DNA of 64,000 nucleotides from Flavobacterium microcysteis (GTDB taxonomy: Bacteria > Bacteroidota > Bacteroidia > Flavobacteriales > Flavobacteriaceae): positions 1 to 64,000 of the forward strand of contig NZ_VFJE01000055.1 in assembly GCF_006385255.1 (NCBI RefSeq). Direction: 5' to 3'. A program made the translations under genes and the position numbers. The notes under the pieces were generated by a model. That model ran no database searches. It saw only the letters and a list, made by a program, of their open reading frames with translations, and was not told where the DNA came from. Every line of letters begins with the position of its first letter. Position 1 is the first letter of the stretch. Shown one piece after another: positions 53,216 through 62,505 of this stretch.

Positions 53216-53352
53216 AAAAAACGATTCATCTCCAAAATTCAACAACTCAGTAACTCTCTTTTTTAAAAGATAAAATTCCGAAGCAAATTTGTATCAGAAT
53301 AATAAACGTTTCAATCATCATAAAAACAATACCAACCTAAAACTTTTCAATT

Positions 53353-53982
53353 ATGACAAAATGTATCATTACCCTAGTTTTTTTTGTGACCTCTTTGGTA
53401 GGTGCGCAGACACAGTATGAACAAGGAATGCAAAAAGGCTTTGCACTTTGGGGCGAAGGAAAAACGGCAGAAGCATCGGCTTTGTTTGAAAGAATAGCTT
53501 CGGCAGAAAAAAATAACTGGCTTCCAAATTATTATGTGTCCATGGTTAATACTACAACGGCTTTCCAGACAAAAGATAAAGATAAGGTGGCTGCATTGTT
53601 AGGCAAAGCCCAAGAAGCATTGGATATAGAACTGGATAAAAGTCCAGAAAACCCAGAACTGTTAGTGCTACAAGCAATGATTAACACAGCCTGGATAGTG
53701 TCTGATCCAATGACATACGGAATGAAACTTTCTGCCAAAACGATAGAACTTTATGATAAGGCATTAGCGGTTGCTCCAGACAATCCAAGAGCATTATTTT
53801 CAAAAGCAGAGTTTGAAATTGGAGGAGCTCGTTATTTTGGAAATGACACAAAACCAATGTGCGCCCAGATTGACAAAGCAATAGAACTTTTTGCTAAATT
53901 TAAACCGGAAACGCCTTTTCACCCAAGCTGGGGACTAGACAGAGCCTTAGAAGCTCAGAAAGAATGCAATAAAAAGAAATAA
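53353..53982 (+). CDS. Secreted TPR-like protein
   Basis: A 209-residue protein with a signal peptide (TKCIITLVFFVTSLVGAQ) and helical repeats (QKGFALWGEGKTAEASALFE, IELYDKALAVAPDNPRALFS). It is probably periplasmic. It lies 25 bp before the LytS-like kinase gene on the same strand, so it may provide an envelope input to that signalling operon; this is inference. A near-match -7 element (CAAATTTG) lies about 60 bases upstream. Confidence 0.82.
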   Translation: MTKCIITLVFFVTSLVGAQTQYEQGMQKGFALWGEGKTAEASALFERIASAEKNNWLPNYYVSMVNTTTAFQTKDKDKVAALLGKAQEALDIELDKSPENPELLVLQAMINTAWIVSDPMTYGMKLSAKTIELYDKALAVAPDNPRALFSKAEFEIGGARYFGNDTKPMCAQIDKAIELFAKFKPETPFHPSWGLDRALEAQKECNKKK

Positions 53983-54007
53983 TAATAATTATCAATAACC
54001 ATCTTCC

Positions 54008-55363
54008 ATGCAAAAAGCAATCAAATATATCTTTAAGACAATCATAATAGGATATGTTGTCAGCTGTGCGATTATTGCAATAATATTTGTGATCGAAGCC
54101 ATGTTTGGAAGAACTTTCTCTTGGGATGCGTCATTGCTTGAAGAAATGGCCTATTATTGGCTGTATGGAATCGTACTGACTTTTATAAACTCTACCTATT
54201 TTAATTATATGAATCATAAGGTAGTATGGGAAAAATATAAAAGATATAGGGCAGCGATTAGTATTTTTGGGAGTGTCGTTCTAACAGTAATAGGTATTTT
54301 TTTTATAAGGCTGTTCATAGCAACTGTAATACATAAAAATAGCTATTCAGAGTTTATTGCTGGGCAAAATTATAGATTCTATGTGATATGCCTGATGATA
54401 ACGATGATTGTGAATATGGCTTTCCACTTGATTTATTTTTACAAAAAATCTCAGGAAAATAAAGTCAAGGAACAGAAGATTATTGCCGGAACAGCCTCTG
54501 CGAAATTTGAAACCCTTAAAAACCAAATTGATCCGCATTTCCTTTTTAATAGTTTAAACGTATTAACATCGCTTATTGAAGAAAATCCAGATAACGCACA
54601 GAGATTCACAACATCGCTTTCCAAAATCTACCGCTATGTTTTAGAACAAAAAGATAAGGAACTCGTAAGTGTGGAAGAGGAACTCTCATTTGCAAAGACG
54701 TATATGAATCTGCTAAAAATGAGGTTTGAAAATAGCGTGTTTTATGAATTGCCGGTATCGGTTAAAAATCCTGATGCAAAAGTAGTTCCTCTGTCGCTAC
54801 AGCTTCTTCTGGAGAATACAGTAAAGCATAATATTGCCAGCGAAATGAAACCTTTACATATCAGGATTTATGAAAAAGAGGATTATCTGGTCATTGAAAA
54901 TGATTACCAAAAAAAAGAAGTCCTGCAAGACAGAAAAGGAGTAGGGCTGCAGAATATCGTTGACAGATATTCGATTGTAACCAATAGAAAAGTAAAAATT
55001 GAGCAGACAGAACAGCATTTCAGAGTTGAACTGCCTATGCTTACCAAACAAATAGCAATTATGGAAACAGATTATAACACACAGGAAAGCATATATCGTA
55101 AAGCCCAGAAAAAAGTAGAAGACATTAAGGGATTTTATGGCAACCTGACTTCGTATATCGTAGTAAATATTGGATTAGCAGCTTTGAATTTGATAACTTC
55201 TCCAAGTCATCTGTGGTTTCTTTATCCTGCAATAGGATGGGGAATAGGTGTTGCCATTCACGGTTTGAGCGTTTTTAATTATATGCCGTTTTTGGGCAAT
55301 GATTGGGAAGAAAAGAAAATCAGGGAACTAATGGAAAAAGAGAAACAAGACAAATGGCAATAG
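54008..55363 (+). CDS. LytS-like sensor histidine kinase with C-terminal 2TM domain
   Basis: A 451-residue membrane kinase: four N-terminal helices (about 11-29, 50-66, 85-104, 122-144), then a LytS-type kinase domain with His177 in KNQIDPHFLFNSLNVLTSLI and a HATPase-like region (PLSLQLLLENTVKHNI, KGVGLQNIVDRYSIVTNRKV). The C-terminal 75 residues are a 2TM domain: KAQKKVEDIKGFYGNLTSYI, HGLSVFNYMPFLGNDWEEKK. A 2TM domain fused after the kinase is an uncommon arrangement; the same module recurs in the two small genes that follow. Its partner is very likely the LytTR regulator encoded downstream. Confidence 0.94.
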   Translation: MQKAIKYIFKTIIIGYVVSCAIIAIIFVIEAMFGRTFSWDASLLEEMAYYWLYGIVLTFINSTYFNYMNHKVVWEKYKRYRAAISIFGSVVLTVIGIFFIRLFIATVIHKNSYSEFIAGQNYRFYVICLMITMIVNMAFHLIYFYKKSQENKVKEQKIIAGTASAKFETLKNQIDPHFLFNSLNVLTSLIEENPDNAQRFTTSLSKIYRYVLEQKDKELVSVEEELSFAKTYMNLLKMRFENSVFYELPVSVKNPDAKVVPLSLQLLLENTVKHNIASEMKPLHIRIYEKEDYLVIENDYQKKEVLQDRKGVGLQNIVDRYSIVTNRKVKIEQTEQHFRVELPMLTKQIAIMETDYNTQESIYRKAQKKVEDIKGFYGNLTSYIVVNIGLAALNLITSPSHLWFLYPAIGWGIGVAIHGLSVFNYMPFLGNDWEEKKIRELMEKEKQDKWQ

Positions 55364-55380
55364 TACTAACCCAAAGGATC

Positions 55381-55698
55381 ATGGAAGATTTTAATTCTGA
55401 AAAAATGGCTTATGAAAGAGCCAAAAAAAGAGCAAAAGAAATCAGGGGATTTTATTACAACCTCACGATGTATTGTATCATTATACCGATACTGATTACA
55501 ATCAATTTGGTTTTTACGCCTGAATTTCAATGGTTCTGGTTTTCAATGCTAGGCTGGGGCACAGGGCTTTTATGTCACGGAATGGCCGCATTTGGATATA
55601 ATCCTTTCCTCGGAAAAAATTGGGAAGAGAAAAAAATAAAGGAACTAATAGAAAAGGAAACAAGAAAACAAGAGTACTACCATCATAATACTAAATAA
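55381..55698 (+). CDS. 2TM-domain protein
   Basis: A 105-residue protein made almost wholly of one 2TM domain: RAKKRAKEIRGFYYNLTMYC, two helices with GWGTGLLCHGMAAFGYNPF between and after, then LGKNWEEKKIKELIEKET. It is the free-standing equivalent of the C-terminal domain of the upstream kinase. Earlier in-frame starts at 55354 (overlapping the kinase stop) and 55303 are possible; 55381 gives the family's normal length. Probably a membrane partner or modulator of the kinase. Confidence 0.85.
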   Translation: MEDFNSEKMAYERAKKRAKEIRGFYYNLTMYCIIIPILITINLVFTPEFQWFWFSMLGWGTGLLCHGMAAFGYNPFLGKNWEEKKIKELIEKETRKQEYYHHNTK

Positions 55699-55702
55699 GG
55701 AA

Positions 55703-56017
55703 ATGGAAAATCTGACTGAACTAGAACGACAACGATTTGAACGTGCACAGAAACGCGTGAAATCAATTTCAGGATTCTACAAACACCTGTTCGCTTACAT
55801 ACTTGTAAACTTATTTCTTCTTTCCAGACACTATTTTGATGTTGGACCAGAACATTTTTTTAAATTTTCTACCTTTTCTATGACTTTCTTTTGGGGATTT
55901 GGATTGATGGTTCACGCTGCTTCGGTTTTTGGAAAGAACATCTTTTTAGGAGAAAATTGGGAAGAAAGGAAAATCAACGAAATTATGAAAAGAGAGAAAA
56001 CTTCTAAATGGGAGTAG
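55703..56017 (+). CDS. 2TM-domain protein, second copy
   Basis: A 104-residue 2TM-domain protein: RAQKRVKSISGFYKHLFAYI, helices to FFWGFGLMVHAASVFGKNIF and the tail GENWEERKINEIMKREK. It starts 4 bp after the stop of the other 2TM gene, so the two arose probably by tandem duplication and are co-translated. Its sequence is more diverged from the kinase domain than that of the first copy. Confidence 0.92.
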   Translation: MENLTELERQRFERAQKRVKSISGFYKHLFAYILVNLFLLSRHYFDVGPEHFFKFSTFSMTFFWGFGLMVHAASVFGKNIFLGENWEERKINEIMKREKTSKWE

Positions 56018-56057
56018 CTTTTAATCAAAAAATTGAAAATTAATTATCATCAAGAAT

Positions 56058-56813
56058 ATGACCACTATAATTATTGAAGACGAAAAACCATCAGCAAGAC
56101 TGTTGCAAAGAAAACTCCAGAAATTAGCTATAGAAACCAGTACCATGCTGCATTCTGTTGAAGAAGCCATCAATTGGTTTCAGGACAATCCGCATCCGGA
56201 TCTGATTTTTTTAGATATCCAGCTTTCTGACGGACTTTCATTTGAAATTTTTGATGCTATTGATATAAAAAGCGCTATTATTTTTACAACTGCTTATGAT
56301 GAATATGCTTTGCGTGCGTTTAAGCTTAATAGTATTGACTACCTGCTCAAACCTATTGATGAAGATGATCTGGAAGCGGCCGTAAATAAATTTAAATCCC
56401 GACAGCCAAAATCAGAATCCATGTCTTTGGATTTGGAAATGATAAAGAGAATGCTCGTCAGTCCGGATGCCAAAAACTACAAAAAACGTTTTACGATCAA
56501 GACCGGGCAATACTTAAAAATGATCAATATTGAAGAAGTGGAATGCTTTTATAGCGAAAACAAAGGAACCTATCTTCATACGCTTGACAATAGAGATTAT
56601 CTATTAGAAGGAACATTAGAACAGCTAGAAACTGAGTTGGACCCGAAAGACTTCTTTCGCATAAGCCGTAAGTTTATTGTTCCAATGAAAACAATCAAAG
56701 ATATTGTGGTCTACAGCAACTCCAGACTGAAATTAATTCTTCCAACCTATAAAGAAGATGAGGTAATAGTGAGCCGGGAACGAGTAAATGACTTTAAAAA
56801 CTGGATAGGCTAA
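56058..56813 (+). CDS. LytTR-family response regulator
   Basis: A 251-residue regulator: a receiver domain (IIIEDE at 4-9, phospho-acceptor Asp53 in PDLIFLDIQLSDGLSFEI, IFTTAYDEYALRAF, YLLKPIDEDD) and a C-terminal LytTR DNA-binding domain (KRFTIKTGQYLKMINIEEVE, DPKDFFRISRKFIVPMKTIK, SRERVNDFKNWIG). It is the last gene of the operon and the output for the LytS-like kinase. LytTR proteins often bind direct repeats upstream of their own operon; no such pair was found. Confidence 0.96.
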   Translation: MTTIIIEDEKPSARLLQRKLQKLAIETSTMLHSVEEAINWFQDNPHPDLIFLDIQLSDGLSFEIFDAIDIKSAIIFTTAYDEYALRAFKLNSIDYLLKPIDEDDLEAAVNKFKSRQPKSESMSLDLEMIKRMLVSPDAKNYKKRFTIKTGQYLKMINIEEVECFYSENKGTYLHTLDNRDYLLEGTLEQLETELDPKDFFRISRKFIVPMKTIKDIVVYSNSRLKLILPTYKEDEVIVSRERVNDFKNWIG

Positions 56814-56819
56814 AAAAAA

Positions 56820-56861
56820 ACTGTTTCAAAAGCTATCAAATTGATAAGCTAATGAAACAGT
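56820..56861. terminator. Nested hairpin after the LytTR gene
   Basis: ACTGTTTCA (56820-56828) pairs with TGAAACAGT (56853-56861), and inside it AGCTATCAA with TTGATAAGCT (one bulge). An A9 tract precedes it. The T-rich run is about 10 bases later (TTTTTTTC), so it may be a weak terminator. The rest of the 266-bp gap holds nothing else I can identify. Confidence 0.5.
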
Positions 56862-57079
56862 CCTTGAATACATTTTTTTCATCTTATTACTGTAATGGTA
56901 AATTTGTTTATTTTTAAACTCGTTATACTGAGTTCTCCAAATTATTCCTGATTACTGCAGATGATAAAAATGAACTCAAAATCAAATAAAGATTTGATTC
57001 TTTGTGCGATTTCTGTATTGTAAAGTTACCATGATAACACCAAAAAAATGTTATATCATTTTGGAAATTAGTTATATAA

Positions 57080-58777
57080 TTATTTTTTGAGTATTACTTC
57101 AAAGCCTTTTTCAATAAGCGGATCTCGTTTATTTTGAAGGTCAGAAACGGTTGGTTTTACTTTAATATCAGGAACAATTCCTATTCTTTGGGTTTCTTTT
57201 CTATCCGGATAAAAGATTCCTACGCCAGAAAAAATCATTTTTTCGCCATTCACTAAAGGAATAGTAGTTTCGTTACCGTCGGCACCGGCAGTCTGACTTC
57301 CTATAACGGTAATATTTGGAGCGGTCTTGAAAATCATCGACCACATTTCGAAAAGACTTTGCGTGTTTTCATCAATTAAGATAACGACATGTCCTTTATA
57401 ATAATCCGGATTTGCCTTACCAATGTATTTGTAATCTTCTCTAATTATGTAATCCTGCCAGCAGAATCTTCCTGGTTTGCCAAAATCAGGTCTGGTCAGA
57501 ATACCAAACCATTTCGGTTCAGGGAAAAGATGGTTAAAAGTTTTTACAACTCCACCGTTTGTACTATATCCTCTCAGGTCAAACACAATACCTTTCGTGT
57601 TTTTCATCGCTTTCATGATACTGTCAACTTCAGAAGTTTCAAATAAAGAAAAGTCAATAAAACCGATATTGTCCTTATTGATAGTCGAGTATATTACTTT
57701 TTTAGAAGCTTCATCGTAGCGTACTAAATTGTTATCTGGAAGTCCATTTTGAAACCATACAGCACTAGACCGGTCGATTCTGTCAATCTTTTTTTCAAAA
57801 GGCTTTTTGTTTTTGTCATAACCTTTAATTGTAAAACTTCCTTTTTCACCATAGAATATGTAATTGTATGAATCCCTGATTTTTACAGAAGTATTGGAAG
57901 CCGAGATGTATTTTGAATTTCTTTGAATAATCTTGTCAATAGATTCGCCATTTACAGTTTCAATTACATCGCCGTACTCGATGCCTAAAGACTTGCATAG
58001 TTCAACGTCAACTGGTTTGGTCACTACAATCTTATTTTCGGCAATCTGATAGGTAAAAGGAGCGCCATAATTTCCAAAAATCTCCCTGTAATTTACTGGT
58101 TCGATTCTTGAATGCGTGTCTTCAATGGAGCTAGAAAAAAGCATCATTGTTTTTTTATAAGAAAGCGCATCTTTTGCATTTTTGACCAATGGAATAAATT
58201 CTTTCAGGACATCATCCCATGGTTTTGAAATGCCATATTTATAAGGATAAAAATATTCAATAACATTCCATGCTCTGAACAGGTTCAGAATACGGTAATT
58301 CTCTTCTAATGCTTTCCCCTTGTTCGTTTTTTCGTTATCGCCGTTGTAACGGATAAAATCCGCTTTTTGGCAATAATAACCGCCCGGCATCTGATTGGAT
58401 GAAATCAGTTCCGAAAGGTATTTTTTTTGAAGAGTATTGAGATTTTTATCTTTTTGAATCCATGTTGTCGAAACATTCCTATTTTCCGGGTCTTTGCAGG
58501 ATATAGCTTCAGAACTTTTAGGAGCTGTTTTGGTTTTCAGGAAATCGATCCAGACCGTTATCGTTTTTTCAGCAGGAAGTTTTTGGTCTAAAGCCGAAAC
58601 CAATAATGAGTCAGCATCTATTTTTCCACTGGAAACAACAGGATCATAATACTTCAACAGTCCCCAGGTTTTGCAAATTGTTATAAGGTCTTTATCTGAC
58701 ATCGAATTTTTCTTTTGGCCTAAAGCGAGTGTTGTTACCAAAAGACAACTGCAAATAACTAAAAAGGGCTGTTTCAT
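57080..58777 (-). CDS. S41-family (tricorn-core-like) peptidase with PDZ region
   Basis: A 565-residue secreted protein: signal peptide (KQPFLVICSCLLVTTLALGQ), a helical N-terminal domain, a PDZ-like segment (SLGIEYGDVIETVNGESIDK) and an S41 protease domain with TKGIVFDLRGYSTNGGVVK and the candidate nucleophile Ser in DENTQSLFEMWSMIF. The TxGK lysine of CtpA-type enzymes is replaced in GSQTAGADGNETT. A DTHSRI motif before the PDZ segment matches the His of tricorn-core S41B peptidases. A serine-histidine-glutamate mechanism is therefore more likely. It lies 5 bp downstream of ctaA. Confidence 0.87.
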   Translation of the reverse strand: MKQPFLVICSCLLVTTLALGQKKNSMSDKDLITICKTWGLLKYYDPVVSSGKIDADSLLVSALDQKLPAEKTITVWIDFLKTKTAPKSSEAISCKDPENRNVSTTWIQKDKNLNTLQKKYLSELISSNQMPGGYYCQKADFIRYNGDNEKTNKGKALEENYRILNLFRAWNVIEYFYPYKYGISKPWDDVLKEFIPLVKNAKDALSYKKTMMLFSSSIEDTHSRIEPVNYREIFGNYGAPFTYQIAENKIVVTKPVDVELCKSLGIEYGDVIETVNGESIDKIIQRNSKYISASNTSVKIRDSYNYIFYGEKGSFTIKGYDKNKKPFEKKIDRIDRSSAVWFQNGLPDNNLVRYDEASKKVIYSTINKDNIGFIDFSLFETSEVDSIMKAMKNTKGIVFDLRGYSTNGGVVKTFNHLFPEPKWFGILTRPDFGKPGRFCWQDYIIREDYKYIGKANPDYYKGHVVILIDENTQSLFEMWSMIFKTAPNITVIGSQTAGADGNETTIPLVNGEKMIFSGVGIFYPDRKETQRIGIVPDIKVKPTVSDLQNKRDPLIEKGFEVILKK

Positions 58778-58782
58778 AGATA

Positions 58783-59808
58783 TTATTTTATTTCTCTGTT
58801 TTTACTTTCTAAAATTAGGTAAAACTGCGTTCCAAACAAAAGCGATGCGACAACAAGATGTATGGTTTGCGAACCGAATGGGAAATCGTACCAATACATC
58901 ACAATTCCCGAAAGAATCTCAATACCTAAAAGCCACATAACCCAGTTGATTTTTTTGAAACCTAGTTGTAGCTTGTTGTTTCGGGTAATCAGGATGACAT
59001 TGATAAGTAAGACCACAAATGAAAAAGTCCTGTGGAAATAAAACCCGATAATTGGATCTTCAAGAATTTTATGCATGGCATCATAACCATAAATCTTAAC
59101 CTGCTCATCCACAAATTGACGAACCTGAGTTCCTAAGATTACTTGTGTCAATGTCAGGATTAGGGAAATAATCAGAACACTGTCAAAAACTTTGTCAAAT
59201 TTTAGAGGTGTAGCTGTTTTTGGTTTGGCCAGATTTAGGATATACAAAATAATACATACGATGAACAAGGCCATAACCATATGGATTGTAATCTTTACCG
59301 GATTCAAAACCGAGTAAACAACCGTTGCTCCCAACCATGCCTGGAAACCCATTAAAAAGACAACCAGCCACGAAAGCAGGGTTATTTTTTTGTTTTGTTT
59401 CCATAAGCTAAACGAAAATACAGCCATAACAAAACAAGCCAGTCCCGCCAATGCTCCAAACAAACGGTTGATGTATTCTACCCAAGTATGGGTTGGATTA
59501 AACGAAGCATAATCATGTTTTGTATACACCTGCCAATGATTTTCCTCGAATTGGCTACCAGATTTGAAATCTTCTTGCGCAACAAGCAGCTTTTCTCCTC
59601 TAATGATTACCTGTCCCTTTTTGAATTCACGTTCAGGAGTCCAGGTAAGTTCTGAAATATCTGTTGGAGGAATATAATAGCCAAAACATTTTGGCCAGTC
59701 AGGACAGCCCATTCCGGAACCGGTCATTCGAACCAGAGCACCGGCAATGATTACCAAATAAACCAGGATTAGAGCTGTTTTGGTAATGGTGCGGAAATAT
59801 TTTTTCAT
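58783..59808 (-). CDS. ctaA: Haem A synthase
   Basis: CtaA/Cox15 oxidises the C8 methyl of haem O to make haem A for cytochrome aa3-type oxidases. The 341-residue protein has eight membrane helices, the N-terminal GALVRMTGSGMGCPDWPKCF motif, and conserved histidines in HTWVEYINRLFG, KITIHMVMAL, FYFHRTFSF and QTIHLVVASL. The cysteine pair in GCPDWPKC is retained, as in B. subtilis-type enzymes. Only CtaA appears here; no ctaB or oxidase genes are visible. It lies 36 bp downstream of the cca gene. Confidence 0.95.
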   Translation of the reverse strand: MKKYFRTITKTALILVYLVIIAGALVRMTGSGMGCPDWPKCFGYYIPPTDISELTWTPEREFKKGQVIIRGEKLLVAQEDFKSGSQFEENHWQVYTKHDYASFNPTHTWVEYINRLFGALAGLACFVMAVFSFSLWKQNKKITLLSWLVVFLMGFQAWLGATVVYSVLNPVKITIHMVMALFIVCIILYILNLAKPKTATPLKFDKVFDSVLIISLILTLTQVILGTQVRQFVDEQVKIYGYDAMHKILEDPIIGFYFHRTFSFVVLLINVILITRNNKLQLGFKKINWVMWLLGIEILSGIVMYWYDFPFGSQTIHLVVASLLFGTQFYLILESKNREIK

Positions 59809-59844
59809 TTTTAGTTAGTTTGAATTCGAATTGAGCGGTGATGC

Positions 59845-61278
59845 CTATTTTGCTATTTTCTGCAAACCTAATTTTTCTGCTCTTTTGAGCATGAAATCAT
59901 AGGCAGGCTGATATTCGTTAGGAATTTCACCTTCAAGGATAGCTTCCTTGATAGCTTCTTTCAAGATGCCGATTTCTCTTCCGGGTTTTAAGCCGAATGT
60001 TTCCATGATTTCTTCTCCGGAAATGGGTGGCTGGAATTGTCTCACATGGTCGCGTTCTTCCACTTCCACAATCTTTTGGCGTACAATCTTGAAATTATTA
60101 TGGTATTTTTTGAATTTGTTCGGGTTTTTTGTCGTGATGTCGGCTTCACATAAAACCATCAGGTCTTCAATATCTTCACCGGCATCAAAAATAAGCCTTC
60201 TTACGGCGGAGTCGGTTACAATATCCTGCGACAATACGATAGGACGGGAGCTCATCATTACCATTTTAGAAACGTATTTCATCTTATGGTTTAATGGCAT
60301 ATGCAACCTTTCGAATAGTTTTTTGACCATTTTTCCACCTACGAACTCATGGCCATGAAATGACCAACCATTTTTTTTATGATGGCGTTTCGTCGGCGCT
60401 TTTCCAATATCATGGAGCAGGGCAGACCATCGAAGCCATACATCATCTGTGTTAGGTGCGATATTATCCACAACTTCCAGCGTATGGTAAAAATTGTCTT
60501 TGTGAGTTTGTCCTTCTGATTCGTCAACACCTTCAAGTGCGGTCAATTCAGGCAGTATGATGTGCAGGAGTTTGGTTTGGTGCAATAACAGGAAGCCAAT
60601 AGAAGGCTTGTCTGTCATCAGGATTTTATTTAACTCGTCAACGATACGCTCGCCAGAAATAATACTGATTCTTTCTCTGTTTCGTTCAATTGCCTTGAGC
60701 GATTCTTCTTCAATATCAAAATTCAATTGTGCGGCAAAACGGATGGCGCGCATCATACGAAGCGGATCATCAGAAAAAGTAATATCCGGATTGAGCGGGG
60801 TTTTTATGATTTTGAGTTCCAGGTCGGATAACCCGTTGAAAGGATCGACAAGTTCTCCAAAATTGGCTTCATTGAGCGAAATTGCCAAAGCGTTTATGGT
60901 AAAATCCCTGCGATTTTGGTCGTCTTCCAGTGTTCCGTTTTCTACTACCGGATTTCTGCTTTCAAAATGATAGGACTCTTTTCGGGCACCTACAAATTCG
61001 ATTTCGGTATCTTCAAAACGAAGCATTGCGGTTCCATAAGTTTTAAAAACCTGAACTTTCGGTTTTTTCGGAAGTAATTCAGAAACTTTCAAAGCCAGTT
61101 CGATACCGCTACCAACAGCAACAATGTCGATGTCTTTTTTAAATTTTCTTTTTAAAAGCAAATCACGCACAAATCCTCCAATAACATAACTGTCAATGTG
61201 AAGCTCTTTTGAAGCTTGTGCGATTACGTGGAATATTTTACTATTTACTGCTTCTTTATATGAAGTTTTGTCTTTCAT
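59845..61278 (-). CDS. cca: CCA tRNA nucleotidyltransferase with HD domain
   Basis: Adds or repairs the 3'-CCA of tRNAs. The 477-residue protein has a nucleotidyltransferase head (SYVIGGFVRDLLLKRKF, DIDIVAVGSG, EFVGARKESY, RRDFTINALAISL, DDPLRMMRAIRFAAQLNF) and an HD phosphohydrolase domain (WSALLHDIGKAPTKRHH) with a C-terminal helical tail. Fusions with HD are typical of Bacteroidetes and of E. coli-type enzymes. The two tRNA-Glu genes here lack encoded CCA, so this enzyme is needed. It lies 37 bp downstream of tsaC and 36 bp upstream of ctaA. Confidence 0.95.
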   Translation of the reverse strand: MKDKTSYKEAVNSKIFHVIAQASKELHIDSYVIGGFVRDLLLKRKFKKDIDIVAVGSGIELALKVSELLPKKPKVQVFKTYGTAMLRFEDTEIEFVGARKESYHFESRNPVVENGTLEDDQNRRDFTINALAISLNEANFGELVDPFNGLSDLELKIIKTPLNPDITFSDDPLRMMRAIRFAAQLNFDIEEESLKAIERNRERISIISGERIVDELNKILMTDKPSIGFLLLHQTKLLHIILPELTALEGVDESEGQTHKDNFYHTLEVVDNIAPNTDDVWLRWSALLHDIGKAPTKRHHKKNGWSFHGHEFVGGKMVKKLFERLHMPLNHKMKYVSKMVMMSSRPIVLSQDIVTDSAVRRLIFDAGEDIEDLMVLCEADITTKNPNKFKKYHNNFKIVRQKIVEVEERDHVRQFQPPISGEEIMETFGLKPGREIGILKEAIKEAILEGEIPNEYQPAYDFMLKRAEKLGLQKIAK

Positions 61279-61315
61279 TAATTATGCTTAAAGTTCTGAG
61301 AACTGTAGCCAATTG

Positions 61316-61876
61316 CTATTTTCGGATTATTTTCACCTGACTGTCAGAAGTCAGTTTGATAATAGCAGAAGGCTTTCCTGTCATCTTTTCTTGCTGCAAA
61401 TTTACGATATAGTCAACGCCCTTTAAAATCTCTGGGCTAATTTCTTTGTAATTTATAGGAGTTGGCATTCCAGAGATGTTGGCCGAAGTCGAAACCAGTG
61501 GTTTTTTCATGCGTTCCAGCAGTTTGAAACAGAAAGGTTCTTTCACGATTCTCATGCCTAATGTATTGTCTGAAGCAATCAGATTCTTGGCAATATTTCT
61601 GGGATTGTCCAAAATTAACGTAGTTGGTTTTTCAGAAAGATCTAAAATTTGCCAAGCCACTTCAGGAATGTCTTTGAATACATTGTATACCATTCTTTCG
61701 CCATTCATCAAGACAATCATCGATTTTGATTCTTCTCGTTGTTTCAAGGCATAAATTTTTGCTACGGCATCCGGATTGGTAGCATCACATCCAATTCCCC
61801 AAACGGTTTCCGTTGGATAGAGAATAATGCCACCTTCTTTAATAACTTCGTATGCTTTGTGAACTTCTTCGTTCAT
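61316..61876 (-). CDS. tsaC: L-threonylcarbamoyladenylate synthase (TsaC/Sua5)
   Basis: Makes threonylcarbamoyl-AMP for the t6A37 modification of tRNAs that read ANN codons. The 186-residue YrdC-domain protein has GGIILYPTETVWGIGCDATN, IYALKQREESKSMIVLM, ILDNPRNIAKNLIASDNTLG and PLVSTSANISGMPTP. It lacks the Sua5 C-terminal domain, so it is the short TsaC form. It overlaps the upstream neuD-like gene by 4 bp, which is an unexpected translational coupling. Confidence 0.94.
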   Translation of the reverse strand: MNEEVHKAYEVIKEGGIILYPTETVWGIGCDATNPDAVAKIYALKQREESKSMIVLMNGERMVYNVFKDIPEVAWQILDLSEKPTTLILDNPRNIAKNLIASDNTLGMRIVKEPFCFKLLERMKKPLVSTSANISGMPTPINYKEISPEILKGVDYIVNLQQEKMTGKPSAIIKLTSDSQVKIIRK

Positions 61877-62505
61877 ATTTTTGAATCGTTATATTTAATT
61901 ATTTTCCCAGGAACTCCAACAACTACAGCATTGTCTTCAATGTCTTTTGTCACAACAGCACCGGCTCCTATGGTTACATTTTTTCCTATTTTTAGTTTTG
62001 GCAAAATCGTAGCATTGGCACCAATTGTTGTAAAAGCACCAATTTCACAATTGCCTAAAACTTTTGCTCCAGGCGATACTTCTACAAATTCGCCAACTTT
62101 ACAATCATGATGAATACTGGCATAGGCATTGATAAGCGAACCGTTTCCAATGATAGTATCAGCAGATATAAATGAAAAAGGCATAATGTTCAGTCCGTTT
62201 CCTAAAACAGCACTTTTGCTAATGACAGCATTTGGAGCTATTGCAGAGACTGGATTGCCATTGTATCCTAAAAAAAGGTTGTATACTTTATTTCTGCTAA
62301 AAACATTCCCGAGTCCTAAGATGAAATTGGGATTTTTTTCAAGTATAGATTGGGCTTCTTCGGCAGTTTTTAAAATTGGATATGAAAATAAAGAGTCTTC
62401 AAGGTCTTTGCTGATGTTATCAAAAAAATAAAAAGAGTCCGACTTATCGACAGTTACGATATCGAAAACTTCTTTTGCATGACCTTTAGCTCCAATAATT
62501 ATCAT
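61873..62505 (-). CDS. NeuD/PglD-like sugar acetyltransferase
   Basis: From ATG 62505 this is a 210-residue protein: an N-terminal Rossmann-like PglD domain (MIIIGAKGHAKEVFDIV) and a left-handed beta-helix with hexapeptide repeats (SKSAVLGNGLNIMPFSFIS, GSLINAYASIHHDCKVGEFV, TIGANATILPKLKIGKNVTI). It probably N- or O-acetylates an amino sugar nucleotide for surface glycans. It overlaps the degT-like gene by 4 bp and tsaC by 4 bp. A longer start (62577) would overlap the aminotransferase gene by 76 bp and is rejected. Confidence 0.92.
   Translation of the reverse strand: MIIIGAKGHAKEVFDIVTVDKSDSFYFFDNISKDLEDSLFSYPILKTAEEAQSILEKNPNFILGLGNVFSRNKVYNLFLGYNGNPVSAIAPNAVISKSAVLGNGLNIMPFSFISADTIIGNGSLINAYASIHHDCKVGEFVEVSPGAKVLGNCEIGAFTTIGANATILPKLKIGKNVTIGAGAVVTKDIEDNAVVVGVPGKIIKYNDSKI

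Noticed and set aside
56820..56861. LytTR operator
   Set aside because: The element is a hairpin, after the regulator gene rather than upstream of an operon, and lacks the direct repeats expected for LytTR sites.
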